Assembly: GCA_038363925.1 (NCBI GenBank)
Contig: JAQQWL010000016.1
Coordinates: 1,116,001 to 1,180,000 of the forward strand
Reading direction: 5' to 3'
From: Apiospora phragmitis
Taxonomy: Eukaryota > Ascomycota > Sordariomycetes > Amphisphaeriales > Apiosporaceae
DNA length: 64,000 nt
Positions 14,231-25,624 of this stretch are shown in pieces; within the stretch, counting starts at the first letter, position 1; each line of letters opens with the position of its first letter. The notes beneath the pieces are model-generated. The model worked only from the letters and a program-made list of their open reading frames with translations. It searched no databases and was not told where the DNA came from. The position numbers were made by a program, and so were the translations under genes.

Positions 14231-17107
14231 ATGCAGTCTTTTGCTAGGTTGGCCCGCGGCTATCGAAGCCACTACTTGATATCATCACGTACTGCCCTTC
14301 GTGCGCCCCGAGCTCCCACTTTTCGGCGATGTTATGCGACCCAGCTGAATTTGCCCGCCCTCGATGCCAAATGGCGACAGGAGTGGGAAAAGAGGCCATC
14401 GGCCAGCCATGAACTCGACGGGGCCTCGTCCGACATGAAGAGCATGTACATACTGCCCATGTTTCCATACCCCTCGGGCAAGCTCCACCTCGGTCACCTA
14501 CGAGTCTATACCATAGCCGATGTCGTCGCGCGCTTTCGGCGTTTACAAGGACACCCCGTGCTGCTACCCATGGGCTGGGACGCTTTCGGTCTGCCTGCTG
14601 AGAATGCCGCCATTGAGCGCGGCGTCGAGCCTGCGGCTTGGACAAAAGAGAACATGGCGCGCATGAAGGAGCAGTTGCAGTTAATGAACGGGAGTTGGGA
14701 TTGGTCTCGCGAGTTCGCCACTTGCGATCCTAGTTTCTACAAACATACTCAACGGATATTCCTACTATTATTGAAGAACGGCCTCGCTAGTCGGAAGGCC
14801 GCCGAGGTCAATTGGGATCCGGTCGAGAATACAGTATTGGCCAATGAGCAGGTAGATGCCGACGGTCGCTCCTGGAGATCCGGTGCCAAGGTCGAGAAGA
14901 GAAACCTGGAGCAATGGTTCTTTCATATCACCAAATACCAGGAGCCTCTTCTGCAAGACTTGGAGAAGCTGGCAGAGAACGAAGCCTGGCCTGAGAGGGT
15001 GCTGGCACAGCAAAGGAACTGGCTAGGTCGCGATTTCGGAGCGCACTATGACTTTCACGTCGAGTCAAGAGATGGCACCGCTTTCGAGCCCGTAAGAGTA
15101 TATACTACCCGGCCAGAGATGATATACGCCGCGCAGTTTATAGCACTCTCGCCAACCTCTCCCACGGTCCGGAAACTGGCCGAGAATGATGCAGACTTAC
15201 AAATATACCTCGAAAGCCTAAAGGATACGCCCGATGTTGCATCTCACAGTCCCGCTGAGGGCTACAGAATACCCTATTTGACGGCAAGAAACCCCGTAGA
15301 TATTACTCAAGACTTGTCGGATCACAAACAGGGTCTCCCGGTCTATGTCGCGACTTATGTTCGAGGTGATTATGAGACGGGAGCACTTATGGGTGTTCCG
15401 GCACATGATCTGAGGGATTTCAACTTTTGGAGCGCACACCAGCCGGGCCAGCCAATCAAGTTTGCCGTGACGCCGAACGAGGATGGCCAGACTGGTGGTA
15501 TGGAAGAAGGCCCATTTCTCAATGCCGGTTACATGACGTCTCTGGCAGGAGCTCATAAGGGATTACCGTCCGGTCAGGCAGCGGAGGCAGTTGTGGAATC
15601 TATCCAGGCTTCGACGGGCTCGGCCAAGGGCGTACTGAAATGGAAGTTACGAGACTGGCTCATCAGTCGGCAACGGTATTGGGGAACACCGATCCCCATC
15701 GTCCATTGTGGCACATGTGGTCCTCAGCCTGTGCCTGATGAGCAATTACCAGTAACCCTCCCCGAGGTGGAACATCATTGGAAGGAAGGAAGGTCCGGAA
15801 ACCCTCTGGAATCGGCCACCGACTGGATCAACACTAGTTGCCCTAAGTGCCACGGCGCCGCAAAGAGGGACACCGATACTATGGATACCTTCGTTGACTC
15901 CAGCTGGTATTACATGCGCTTTGCAGATCCGCAAAACGGCGAGTTACCCGTATCCGAAGCTGCGCTCAAAGAGCACTTGCCAGTGGATGTTTACATTGGG
16001 GGAGTTGAACATGCCATCCTTCACCTGCTTTATGCGCGGTTCATCTACAAAACCGTTGTCGATCTGATGTATTCTGAGAAGCTCGGAGGCTCTCTGGGAC
16101 AAGGGGAGACTGGCCGGTCGGTACTGGAACCGTTCACGCGGCTGATCACCCAAGGTATGGTTCACGGTAAAACTTACACAGACCCATCATCGGGTCGGTT
16201 TCTGAAAGCAGATGAGGTTGATCTGTCAAACCCCTCGGGGCCCTTGGTGGTCGCAACAGGAGAGAAACCAGGTGTTTCTTATGAAAAAATGTCGAAATCG
16301 AAGCATAATGGCGTGGACCCAACCGACTTCATCTCAAAGTACGGTGCAGACGCCACGAGAGCTCACATGCTGTTTCAAGCGCCTGTGAGCGACGTGGTGA
16401 ACTGGGACGAGGACAAAATTGCGGGTGTGACGAGGTGGCTGAGGCGCCTGCACGACTACGTTCAGTCTCTGGGCTCTGCACCGGAGGATAAGTCAGAATG
16501 GGTCGCCGCGACATACTTCACCAAAATCAGGAAGGAGATGGCTGAAGTCGGCCAAGAACAGGCTGCGCAGTGGTCCGCCGACACGGATGTCTGGCGCGCC
16601 ACTCAGCAAACCATCGAACAAATCACGAACGCCTATGAGAAGGTCTACTCGCTCAACACGACCGTCTCTTTATTGATGAGCCTGACGAACACCCTGGCCG
16701 ACAACAAGGCCGCTTCGCAGACGGTCAAGATCGCCGCCGTGAACCATCTCCTGCGCATGATGGCGCCGGTTACACCAGGGTTTGCCGAGGAGTGTTGGAG
16801 GTCTCTGTACCCATCTACAAGGAGCATCTTCGACTCGGCATGGCCAGAGCCGGATGGCACGATCGAACTGCTTGGACACAACTACATTAAGTGCGCCGTC
16901 ATGGTGAACGGCAAGATGCGCTGTGTAGCGACGGTGCCGCATCGGCCGAGTAGCATGGAGGAAAAGAGCCAAGAGTACCAGGACTGGCTGACGGACCGCA
17001 TTCTCCAGACCGAGGAGGCCCAGGCGAAGCTAGCCAACTTCGATATCCGAAAGGCGAAGAAAGCCTTCATCGTTAAGGGCGGCAAGACGGTCAACTATCT
17101 GTCTTAG
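14231..17107 (+). CDS. NAM2: mitochondrial leucyl-tRNA synthetase
   Basis: Class I aminoacyl-tRNA synthetase that charges mitochondrial tRNA-Leu. Single uninterrupted exon, 958 aa. The N-terminal 35 residues are Arg/Ser-rich, a likely mitochondrial presequence. The HIGH-type motif HLGH is at residues 86-89, followed by LPMGWDAFGLPAENAA. The CP1 editing domain includes TTRPEMIYAAQF. The class signature KMSKSKHNGVDP starts at residue 686, and a C-terminal anticodon-binding helical domain follows. The length is usual for the bacterial-type organellar enzyme. In yeast the orthologue also aids group I intron splicing; whether that holds here is unknown. Confidence 0.97.
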   Translation: MQSFARLARGYRSHYLISSRTALRAPRAPTFRRCYATQLNLPALDAKWRQEWEKRPSASHELDGASSDMKSMYILPMFPYPSGKLHLGHLRVYTIADVVARFRRLQGHPVLLPMGWDAFGLPAENAAIERGVEPAAWTKENMARMKEQLQLMNGSWDWSREFATCDPSFYKHTQRIFLLLLKNGLASRKAAEVNWDPVENTVLANEQVDADGRSWRSGAKVEKRNLEQWFFHITKYQEPLLQDLEKLAENEAWPERVLAQQRNWLGRDFGAHYDFHVESRDGTAFEPVRVYTTRPEMIYAAQFIALSPTSPTVRKLAENDADLQIYLESLKDTPDVASHSPAEGYRIPYLTARNPVDITQDLSDHKQGLPVYVATYVRGDYETGALMGVPAHDLRDFNFWSAHQPGQPIKFAVTPNEDGQTGGMEEGPFLNAGYMTSLAGAHKGLPSGQAAEAVVESIQASTGSAKGVLKWKLRDWLISRQRYWGTPIPIVHCGTCGPQPVPDEQLPVTLPEVEHHWKEGRSGNPLESATDWINTSCPKCHGAAKRDTDTMDTFVDSSWYYMRFADPQNGELPVSEAALKEHLPVDVYIGGVEHAILHLLYARFIYKTVVDLMYSEKLGGSLGQGETGRSVLEPFTRLITQGMVHGKTYTDPSSGRFLKADEVDLSNPSGPLVVATGEKPGVSYEKMSKSKHNGVDPTDFISKYGADATRAHMLFQAPVSDVVNWDEDKIAGVTRWLRRLHDYVQSLGSAPEDKSEWVAATYFTKIRKEMAEVGQEQAAQWSADTDVWRATQQTIEQITNAYEKVYSLNTTVSLLMSLTNTLADNKAASQTVKIAAVNHLLRMMAPVTPGFAEECWRSLYPSTRSIFDSAWPEPDGTIELLGHNYIKCAVMVNGKMRCVATVPHRPSSMEEKSQEYQDWLTDRILQTEEAQAKLANFDIRKAKKAFIVKGGKTVNYLS

Positions 17108-17634
17108 CCAGCTATGCATATGCTTCATACTATTGTAAAGAAGGCTATTAGGGTAGTAGATTAGGCACATACATAATAGATTATAGATAATTAGCCCCTC
17201 TATATTCGAGACACAAAAGTAGGTGAATATAGATCAATGCCTGTAGTACATAAGTGGTGAGCAAAATATCCCACTCAAATATATTCCGTAGCATCGAGAC
17301 TGTTTGACCAACTCAAAGGCAGAAATAAATCAATCCATGATAGCCTAGGCGATTCTCTCGGACTCCGCCCTGGGGGGTTCATTAGCGGGCACTGGACCCT
17401 GCGTGCATAAGTCGGCCTGCATGTTGAGATGGATCCTTCCCGCCCAATTGAACGCTACTATATTAACAACCTGGAATTTTCCTATACAAACCCCCATAAA
17501 CCTTTTCATAACCTACCCCTCACATGTAGTCCTGTTGTTTTTTCGTCACTGTTCCAAAGCGGCAGGACCCTCATAACTTGTATCCTACCGTCTAGCGACC
17601 GAAGGAGAACCAAACCAAAAAAAAAGTAGGTGGC
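17108..17634. other. LeuRS-HemK intergenic region
   Basis: AT-rich just after the LeuRS stop (3' UTR), then a leader ending in an A-run next to the methyltransferase start. No gene was recognised. Confidence 0.5.
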
Positions 17635-18858
17635 ATGCCCCGTCTCCCGCCGTCTCTCCTCCAAAGAGCCCGCTCCATCTCCCCGGACCTCGCGACTCTC
17701 CTGCCTGCCTGCCGCGACCTGGAATCGGCGCGCAACGAGCTGCGCTGGATCCGGGAACACGTTTTTGCTTCTTCTGGCCAGTCTCAGGTTGTGTCCTCCC
17801 ATGGTTCCTCGAAGATCCAAGTAGCAGCAGCAGCAGCAGCAGCAGTAGTAGAGAGAGAAAGAAGCAACCATGCGAGGGAGGTCATAGCCAGTCTCTGCCG
17901 CCGCCGCGCCCGCGGCGAGCCCCTGCAGTACCTCCTAGGCTCGCAGCCCTTCGGCCCGCTGGAGATCCAGTGCCGGCGCGGCGTGTTGATCCCGCGGCCC
18001 GAGACGGAGACGTGGGCGTATGCGCTGGCGTCGGAGGTGGCGGCGCGCCTAAAAGCCTCTTCTTCTGCTTCTGCTGCTGCCGGTCACCACGGCCAAAGGG
18101 TGGGGAAGAGTAGGAGGTTGCGCATCGTCGATTTCTGTACGGGCACGGGCTGCATCCCGCTCCTGCTCTACGCGCTGCTGCACAAGCGGTTCCAGCTGCA
18201 GGTTTGGGGCTTCGACGTCGAGGAGCGCGCGGTGCGGCTCGCGAGGGAGAATCTGCGATACAACGTGGCGAGGGGTCTCATGCCACCACCATCGTCGTCG
18301 TCACCAAACGAGCACGATTCAACGCCAGAAAACGGTGGTGACGTTATAAGATTCGAGAAGGCCGACATCTTCGCCGACGACTGGCTTCGGTCACTCCTCC
18401 AGCAAGGAGGAGGGGAAAGTAGTAGTGCTGTCGATGTTCTAGTGTCCAACCCCCCATACATCTCTGCGAAAAGCTTCAACCGCGACACGGGCCGCTCGGT
18501 GCGGAACTTCGAGCCGCGGCTCGCGCTGGTGCCGCACCTTCGAAACGCGCAGGCGGCTTGCGCACCCGAGGACGTGTTCTACAAGCGTCTCTGCGAAGTA
18601 GCAGAGGTCCTGCAGCCTATGATCATGTTGTTTGAGGTGGGCGACCTGGAGCAGGCGACTCGGGTTGCGCAGATGGCGGTGGTGGCCACTGGCGAGAGGC
18701 TCAAGGATCTGGAAATCTGGCGCGACTGCCCAGATGTAGTGGAGGAGGAGCATATGGGCGATAGCAGTAGTGCTATCACAGAGACATACGTAGAAGGGAG
18801 AAAGGTATCGATCAGGGGGAGTGGTCATGGCAGATCGGTTTTTGTTCACTTGAGGTGA
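17635..18858 (+). CDS. MTQ1: HemK/PrmC-like mitochondrial N5-glutamine methyltransferase
   Basis: S-adenosylmethionine-dependent enzyme that methylates the GGQ glutamine of peptide chain release factors. Single exon, 407 aa. An N-terminal helical domain includes LQYLLGSQPFGPLEIQC and GVLIPRPETE, the typical PrmC link. The SAM-binding motif I reads VDFCTGTGCIPLLL, and the catalytic NPPYIS starts at Asn272. A CAG run at 17824-17846 encodes an alanine stretch, and low-complexity inserts interrupt the domain. Mitochondrial assignment rests on resemblance to yeast Mtq1; the cytosolic paralogue Mtq2 is much shorter and lacks the helical domain. It converges with the next gene. Confidence 0.9.
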   Translation: MPRLPPSLLQRARSISPDLATLLPACRDLESARNELRWIREHVFASSGQSQVVSSHGSSKIQVAAAAAAAVVERERSNHAREVIASLCRRRARGEPLQYLLGSQPFGPLEIQCRRGVLIPRPETETWAYALASEVAARLKASSSASAAAGHHGQRVGKSRRLRIVDFCTGTGCIPLLLYALLHKRFQLQVWGFDVEERAVRLARENLRYNVARGLMPPPSSSSPNEHDSTPENGGDVIRFEKADIFADDWLRSLLQQGGGESSSAVDVLVSNPPYISAKSFNRDTGRSVRNFEPRLALVPHLRNAQAACAPEDVFYKRLCEVAEVLQPMIMLFEVGDLEQATRVAQMAVVATGERLKDLEIWRDCPDVVEEEHMGDSSSAITETYVEGRKVSIRGSGHGRSVFVHLR

Positions 18859-19027
18859 TCGGACGCCCTTGTCTATATTTGCATGCGTTTTGTAAGGTAT
18901 TTCATTTTGCGTTTACACTAGATACCCTCGACTCTATCTATATAGTGCAACGCCTTTGGTAATGCGCTCAATGCCGTTTTCTTCGTGTCTCTCTACAAGT
19001 TTATCGACAGCTGATATTGGTCTATAT

Positions 19028-20225
19028 TTACAACCTGACGACTTCACCACCTTTTTTTATGGCGCCGCGGAACATATCGGCAACTATATTTCCCTTGACC
19101 ACCGTCTCCTCGATGATGCCCTCGACATGTTTTGGCTCTACGCGCCCATACCAGATACCATGGCCGGCCAATGGGTGAGGTTCGTTGTCCTTGGTATTCA
19201 GCCGCGGCGGGACGTATATGATCACATTGCCGGCAAACTTGTGGCCGCCAATATGACTAATGAGGCCTACCCTCGCGGTGGACGGAGCGTCGCCAGTGGG
19301 ACCGGAAAGAGGCGGAGCGGTCACACTCTCGTCGATCATGGGACCACGCATCACCTCATAGCCCTTCTCGGGAAGCCGGGCCTCGAACTCCTTCTGCAAG
19401 GCCGGGCCCATGAGGCCGCAGCGCATGTCGCGGCCGCCGTGGCCGCAGACGAGGACGAGGACGTCCTGGACGTCGCGGACGCCGTACAGCAGGGACCGGA
19501 ACGCATCCTTGCGCGTGAGGCGGTCCTTGTGGATGGGCGGCAGGCCGTCGTGCATGGGGTGCAGCTTCTCGGGCAGCAGGTAGCCCTTGACCAGCGCGTG
19601 CACGGCGTCGAACGAGACGCGCGGCAGGAAGGGCACGTACTGGAAGGACGGGAGGAGGTAGGCTGACGTCGTCTGCACCTTGGGCCGCCGCGAGACGGAG
19701 GACGGGAACGAGGCGTTGAGCACGGAGATGTTGTGGAAGGGCTACGCGGCGAGGAAGAAGGAGGAGAGCACTTACCGTCAGCAATCTTGTTCCTTTCACT
19801 TGAATGGCGGGTGTGAAGAATTATTATGGGAAGAGTGGCTTTCGCATTCCATGCTCTCGATTTTCAGGTCACCGGCGCACAAACTCACATCGCTATAGAG
19901 CCCACCTCGCCCTAGAAGCTCCTTCAGATCGGCCGCCAGGTTGTCGCCGCCGTTCTCTTCTTCGATGCGCGAAAGCCAGTCATCTTTGCCAGTGCAAATT
20001 AGCAGTTGCTCTGCGTAGCTAGACATAACGCCATTCAAGGGGCTTGTTGTGTCGATGGGGGAGCCCCTCAGGCATAGAAGGGGTTGCGGCGCAGTCGCAT
20101 GTTGGCGAAGGACATGTCGGCACGGTATTGAGGAAGCGATGGGCGGCGGTCGTAGGTGGTTGCGACGGGCGCTTTGTATATTTCCAGAGGCCTCTACTCA
20201 GAGGACGGAATTGGCGGGAAAACAT
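19028..20225 (-). CDS. AIM32: Aim32-like sucrase/ferredoxin-family protein (one frameshift)
   Basis: Thioredoxin-fold [2Fe-2S] protein of the sucrase/ferredoxin-like (Apd1/Aim32) family, thought to act in mitochondrial redox. Exons are 20225-19889 and 19741-19028; the 147 bp intron joins GLYSD to PFHNISV. The basic start MFSRQFRPLSRG looks like a mitochondrial presequence. The family core is present: LVLVCGHGGRD and the C-terminal HIGGHKFAGNVIIY, whose histidines bind the cluster. An extra base in the G5 run at 20057-20061 shifts the frame at EGLP, where IDTTSPLNGVMSS should follow. With correction it is 349 aa. Confidence 0.85.
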
Positions 20226-20663
20226 GGCGATGCAAGCTCTTGTCAGACCAGCTTACAATTGATCAGGAAGAAACCGATGAATCGCTTGGTCTATAGAGAA
20301 GAACCATCATGAACAGTCTTGTACTTATGCTGTTCTTGTGTCGCGCAAGTCGCTGACGTAGCTCCGAGGGCGAATGCTAAATCCCGAGGCCGATAAGACC
20401 ATCCTCGGACCCGCAGTTAGCGCCGACTGCCGTTTTTGGCAGCCCAGACCCGCGGTTTTTGGAAGCCCCAACACCCCCGACAAGTACATTTTTTACGGGG
20501 CGTACATATGTACTTGTCGAAGCTCACTCTCCATACGAAATACGTTCAACCTGTGCACAGCAAAAGTGGCCTGCAATCTTGAGCGCTGCAGTATGGTAGG
20601 AACTAAAGCCAGGACGTCGAATCGAGCAGTTTAACAACTAAAGAATAGGGCTTATTAATTACC
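20226..20663. other. Aim32 promoter / oxoprolinase 3' flank
   Basis: Boundary between the housekeeping block and the catabolic cluster. Two imperfect copies of a GTTTTTGG-A/C-AGCCC segment lie at about 20432 and 20454. No gene was recognised. Confidence 0.45.
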
Positions 20664-23600
20664 TTAGTTTCCCTCCGCTGTATCAGCTCTTTGTTGGACA
20701 CTTCCGGCAGCCCTCGCCGGCGCATAGTTAGCGAATTTATCTCCGATCTTGAATACTCCAAATCTTTGCTTCGTCTCCGCCTTGGTGGGGGATGGTCCGT
20801 AGCCACCGCCGCCCGGCGTCATCACGATGATTCTATCACCAGCGTTCATCATCGTCGTCGCCTTACCCCCCAGACTGATGGTCCTGGTGGTTCCGTCAGT
20901 CGGGTCCTTGCGAATCCACAAGTTCAACCCGCGCTTGCCCTCCTCGCCACCCGCCATTCCGTAGGGTGCGATAACTCTTCTCTCTGAAAGGATTGAAACT
21001 TGGAGCGGCATGCGGAACTCAATGTCTCGCACACAGCCGTCACCACCACGATTCAGACCGTTGCCACCACTACCTTGGCGGATAGAGAATTCAAGCAGTA
21101 AGACAGGATATTTCTTTTCGAAAATCTCGGGATCCGACATTCGGGTGTTTGTGACGTGAGTGTGGACACCACTCTCGCCCTGCCAGTCCGCGCCGGCACC
21201 AGAGCCACCAGCAATGGTCTCGTAGTACCCAAAGCCCTGGACAACCTCCTTAGTATCAGGGTCTGTCCCACCATAGCCGAAGGTAAGGTTGTTGCAGGTG
21301 CCTTGGGATGCAGCACAGGCTTGGAAGGCCTTGAAGACCAGATCCACAATCCTCTGCGATGTCTCAACATTAGATCCGACAGTCGCAGCCTTCAGTGAAG
21401 GGGAGAGAATGCTGTTTTGGGGAGCTTAAGTTTGATAGGGGCAAGACAGCCTTGGTTCAAAGGCATATCCGTTGCGACCATTGATCGCAGGCAGTACTAT
21501 AGCAACACAGGAGGTAAGCCACGCTATCTTTGGAGCAGGTCGTGAGAGTGCAGGTTTCTTACCATGATTCCAGACAACATAACTGCGGGTGGGCAATTGA
21601 GGTTACCAAACTGCTCATGGCCTGTCCCCTCAAAGTCAAAAACGGCATCGCCAGTTTCAGGATCAATGCGAATCTCGAGTGACAAAGGCGTTCCATCGTC
21701 GAGATAGTCGGTCGCCTTTAGATCCTGCCCTTGGAAGCGCCTGCTGAAGGACTTAAGCAGATCTCGGACAGCTTGTGCAGCATTATTCTGGATAGCCTCC
21801 ATATAGTACTCGACGACCGGCCAAGTATATTCCTTGACCAAGGCGTTAATAAGCTGGATACCTCGATTATTAGATGCAATAGCCGCCTTGAGATCAGCGA
21901 TGTTGTCCTTTAGCGTTCTCGTCCCGCTGCAGCCTGGATACGAAGCCGGGATATCAACCAAAATCCCATGGAGGCCTTTATCATCAAATATGCCTTCCTT
22001 CACGATTTTGAAAGTCTCGACGGCAACACCTTCCTGCCACAGCTCGGTGGAGTGGGGAGGCATGGATCCAGGCTGAATACCACCAATATCAGCATGATGC
22101 CCGCGGTTAGCCACGAAAAAGAGGATCTTCGTTGGGTCGTCTTCGCTGAAGACTGGCGTTGTGACGGTAAGATCAGGCAAATGTGTGCCTCCGGCGCAAG
22201 GATGGTTGCTGAGCAAAACATCACCAGGCTTGAGTTCTCCGTGGCCGTACAGCTTTGCCTGATAGGCTACCGCATAGCTCATAGAGCCAAGGTGGCCGGG
22301 GATATGCGGTGCGTTAGCGACCAAACCACCAGTTGCCGAGAAGATAGCGCAAGAAAAGTCTAGACGCTCCTTGATGTTAACGGAGATAGACGTCTTTTGC
22401 ATGGTCTGTCCCATTTGCTCGGCAACGCTCATGAACCGATGACCGAAGATGGAAAGCTGTACTGGATCCACAGCATCAGTAGCAATCTTAGCTGCCTCGA
22501 CGTCTAAGATTTCCAAGATAAGGTGCTCCGGCAGAATGGTGGCAGCACTCGATGAATCGAGCACGATCGTCTGCGTCTTGTCTACCACAATTGCAGGTCC
22601 ACGGATCGTACTGCCAATTGGGAGATCGTTGAGATAGAGCAGCGCAGTATCTGTCCATCCGTGGTTTTCGTAGTAAACTTTAGTGAATGCTCGTGGCTCA
22701 CTGGGAGTGGCCGACAGAGTCGTCTGGACCCTGCGTAGTTCCTCGAATGGATTGGTGAGCTTGAGATTGGCGCCCTGGCCAATGGTGCGAACTCGAACAT
22801 CATCGACAATGGTACTGCGAGGCTGTGTGAAGCCAAACTCTTGGTGGTGGCGAGCAATGAATGCTTCCTCGAATTCAGCAATATGCCCAGGATGAGGAAT
22901 CATCAAAGAGGTGTTACTGCCTTGGTATCGCATGTTGAGGAACAACTCATGTCTGATCTCGCTTGTAGAGAACCCTTGAGACTCTAGTGACTGAACACCC
23001 TGAGCACTGAGCCTATCGAAGCGGTTCTGTAGCTGGTCGTGTACGTTGCTTGAGAAGTTGACTGTTTCTGGTTCTTGATTCTCGACAACAACATCTGCAA
23101 GCGCCATTCCATACGCTGATAGAATACTGGAGTAGCGTGGAATAATAACCCGCCTGATACCGAGATCTCGAGCCACAGCCACAGCATGCTGACCTCCAGC
23201 ACCGCCGAAGCAGCCGAGATTATGAGCTCCTGCTTCGAAGCCGCGGCCTTCGCTCAAGGTTCGAATGGGCCTGGTCATCGTAGCGTTAGCCACGTTCAGG
23301 AAACCCATGGCCACCTCCTCGGCGGTGAATTTGGTTTCTCCAGTCTTCTCCTTGTTGATCTCTGCAGCCAAGGCATCAAACTTTTCCTGGACGACTTTCT
23401 TATCCAGAGGTCGAGGGAATAGGTCGGAACGATTCTGCCAAGGAAGAAATTGGCGTCTGTAACTGTAAGAGGACCACCTCTGCCGTAACAAGCAGGACCG
23501 GGGTTCGCACCCGCACTGCCTGGACCAACCTTGAAGAGGCCATTCTCCCACGTCAATATTGAACCACCTCCAGCCGCAACGGTATTGATATCCAATTGTG

Positions 23601-24678
23601 GTGTTTGGATTGTTACCTCGGCGATGGTGCTTTCGAAAATATGTTCCAGGAAACCAGCATAGCGGGCCACATCCGTACTGGTGCCGCCCATATCAAAGCC
23701 TAGGACCGGAGTACCATCATCATCATGGTAGCAAGTCTTGGACAGGCCGATGACACCACCCGCGGGGCCGCTCAGGACGCCACGCAAGCCAGTGAAATTT
23801 GTGTATGCCGTGAGACCACCATCTGACTGATTCAAGAATAGCTTCTTCGCGTTATGGTCCTGTAGCTGACCCTCGAAGCCCTTGCGGAAACTCTCGAGAT
23901 AAGCATCGGTAACTGGTGATAAATACGCGTCTGCCACGGCCGACTGACTGCGCGGCACAATCTTGGCCATCTTTTGGAGATCTGCTGACGCAGATACCCG
24001 AAAACCAAGCTCTCGGGCGACTCTTGCTACGCCTTGCTCATGATCCTGGAAAGTGTAGGAGTGCATCATGGCAACAGCCACGCTGCGGAAGCCACGCTCC
24101 CATAGAGCTGAGAGATCCTTGCGGACCTGGTCGTAGTCTGGCGCTCGAATGATGCGGACAACCTCCCCTGACAAGCCCAATACCAAGGCCGGGTCGCTGC
24201 TAATGTCACAAACGGGCCTTGGATTGGGGTTCTCGGCAAACTCTTCGATCGTGACACGCTCATCGACCTCCACCACAGTTTCATACAGCTTGGTCATTCG
24301 ACGCACTGATAAGTCAAAAATGTGAGGACGGGCCTGGTTGCCGATTTCCAGAATGTCGCGGAATCCCTTGGTGATGACCAAAGCCGAAGGCTCTCCCTTT
24401 CGTTCCAGTAGAGCATTGGTCGCCACAGTGGTGCCCATGCGGATGGACTCAACGGTATCTAGGTTCAGAGGCGTGCCTCTGGGGATCGGCTTCCCACCGG
24501 AAAACTCCAAGACCTGACGGATACATTCTGTTGGTGCGTCAGGGTACTCTTCCGGGCTTTGCGAGAGAACTTTGATCACCAGTGTCTGGTTGGACTCGGG
24601 AATCCATGCCCAAGCATCTGTGAAGGTACCACCACGGTCAATGGCAATGCGGACCCCTGACGGCTTAGCTTTCGTCAT
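20664..24678 (-). CDS. OXP1: 5-oxoprolinase / hydantoinase A-B fusion (two frameshifts)
   Basis: ATP-dependent cyclic-amide hydrolase of the 5-oxoprolinase/N-methylhydantoinase family; the classical reaction opens 5-oxoproline to glutamate. The N-terminal HyuA half (from 24678) carries the ATPase start [29 protein letters not shown] and [10 protein letters not shown]. The HyuB half includes [13 protein letters not shown] and [13 protein letters not shown], and the end carries [10 protein letters not shown] 66 bp intron at 21562-21497 joins LSGIM to [12 protein letters not shown]. One base is missing near 23425, where GRIVP should run into DLFPRPLDK, and one in the GGGG at 21419-21422. With both restored it is 1316 aa, normal for the eukaryotic fusion. 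Clustering with a D-carbamoylase makes a hydantoin-like substrate possible. It diverges from the permease gene. Confidence 0.92.
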
Positions 24679-25624
24679 GTTTGATTGGTGGCGAGCTTTT
24701 CCTGAAAAAGTATAGATATCTCGATGAGAGGATGGAGGAGCTCGTGAGATGGCCCAAAGGAGAAGAAGACGGTCATTTAGGGGTCCATCACAATATGCCT
24801 ATCGTCTCTTGAACGAACACTGTACTAATGACTTGCTCTGAACCGATATCCTATGGACCGGCGTGGAACCGATGACCAATCAGTTCTTTGGACCAGATGC
24901 CGATCGTGGACTTATTGCCGACCAGAGGGGGGGTGAGTCGAAAAGCAATAGACGTAATCGCAATCCCGCCCCCGCATCCTATCTCAGACGGCTGATTCAC
25001 ACGTCGTATTTCACACACGAGAATCCAATTCCTAGATGCCTGTATAGTCTCAAGGGCGCCCGTTATCTCATAATGTCGATCAGTCGTAACACGCTAGATA
25101 AGAGGCCAACCGTATCGACCTATGACCATCGAGCCGACAGACGGGCCGGGCCGGACTCTCGTGGGCCGATCTAAATGGCCAGATAAGATAAGCCGATCTT
25201 TCTATAAAACCGTTAAGTTAATGATAACACAAACGGCAAGAAACCCACAGCGGCACCAAGTAACAGCTGTCCCGATATTGTTATCACAGTCATGTCTATC
25301 TTCGTTTTAAACCATCATGAATCCGTGATAAGATACCGTACTATCTACGGGGACACTAAATCAGGCCCACTAAGATTGCCTTACAGTAGCATTAGGTACC
25401 CCACCTTCCCCGGAGCTAGGAGACGCGATATCCACTAGGTCTCGACCACTCTCTTTAGTATACTGGTGCCATTGGATCCACCTCTTATGGACTTTATACT
25501 CGTTGTCTGTCCCTCTCCCTCCCTCCCCTCCTGATTCTCTGCTGAGGTCAAGTCAATTTATTCACGCTTGGAGGAAACCAAAAACGCCAGAGTATTCCTG
25601 GTGCAAACACCTCCCTCCGTCGCC
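24679..25624. promoter_or_regulatory. bidirectional promoter, oxoprolinase / permease
   Basis: A 946 bp head-to-head region. It holds at least six CCGAT pentamers between 24843 and 25276, and a dense group of HGATAA sites between 25063 and 25332 listed separately. Pyrimidine-rich tracts precede the permease start. Co-regulation of both genes by nitrogen status and a cluster regulator is inferred. Confidence 0.6.
25063..25332. promoter_or_regulatory. cluster of GATA-factor (AreA/NIT2-type) sites
   Basis: HGATAA on either strand at 25063 (TTATCT), 25096, 25181 and 25186 (tandem AGATAAGATAAG), 25222, 25281 (TTATCA) and 25326. That makes seven sites in 270 bp, far above the fewer than one expected by chance. 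HGATAR is the established site of the fungal nitrogen regulators AreA/NIT2. Function here is inferred. Confidence 0.65.
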
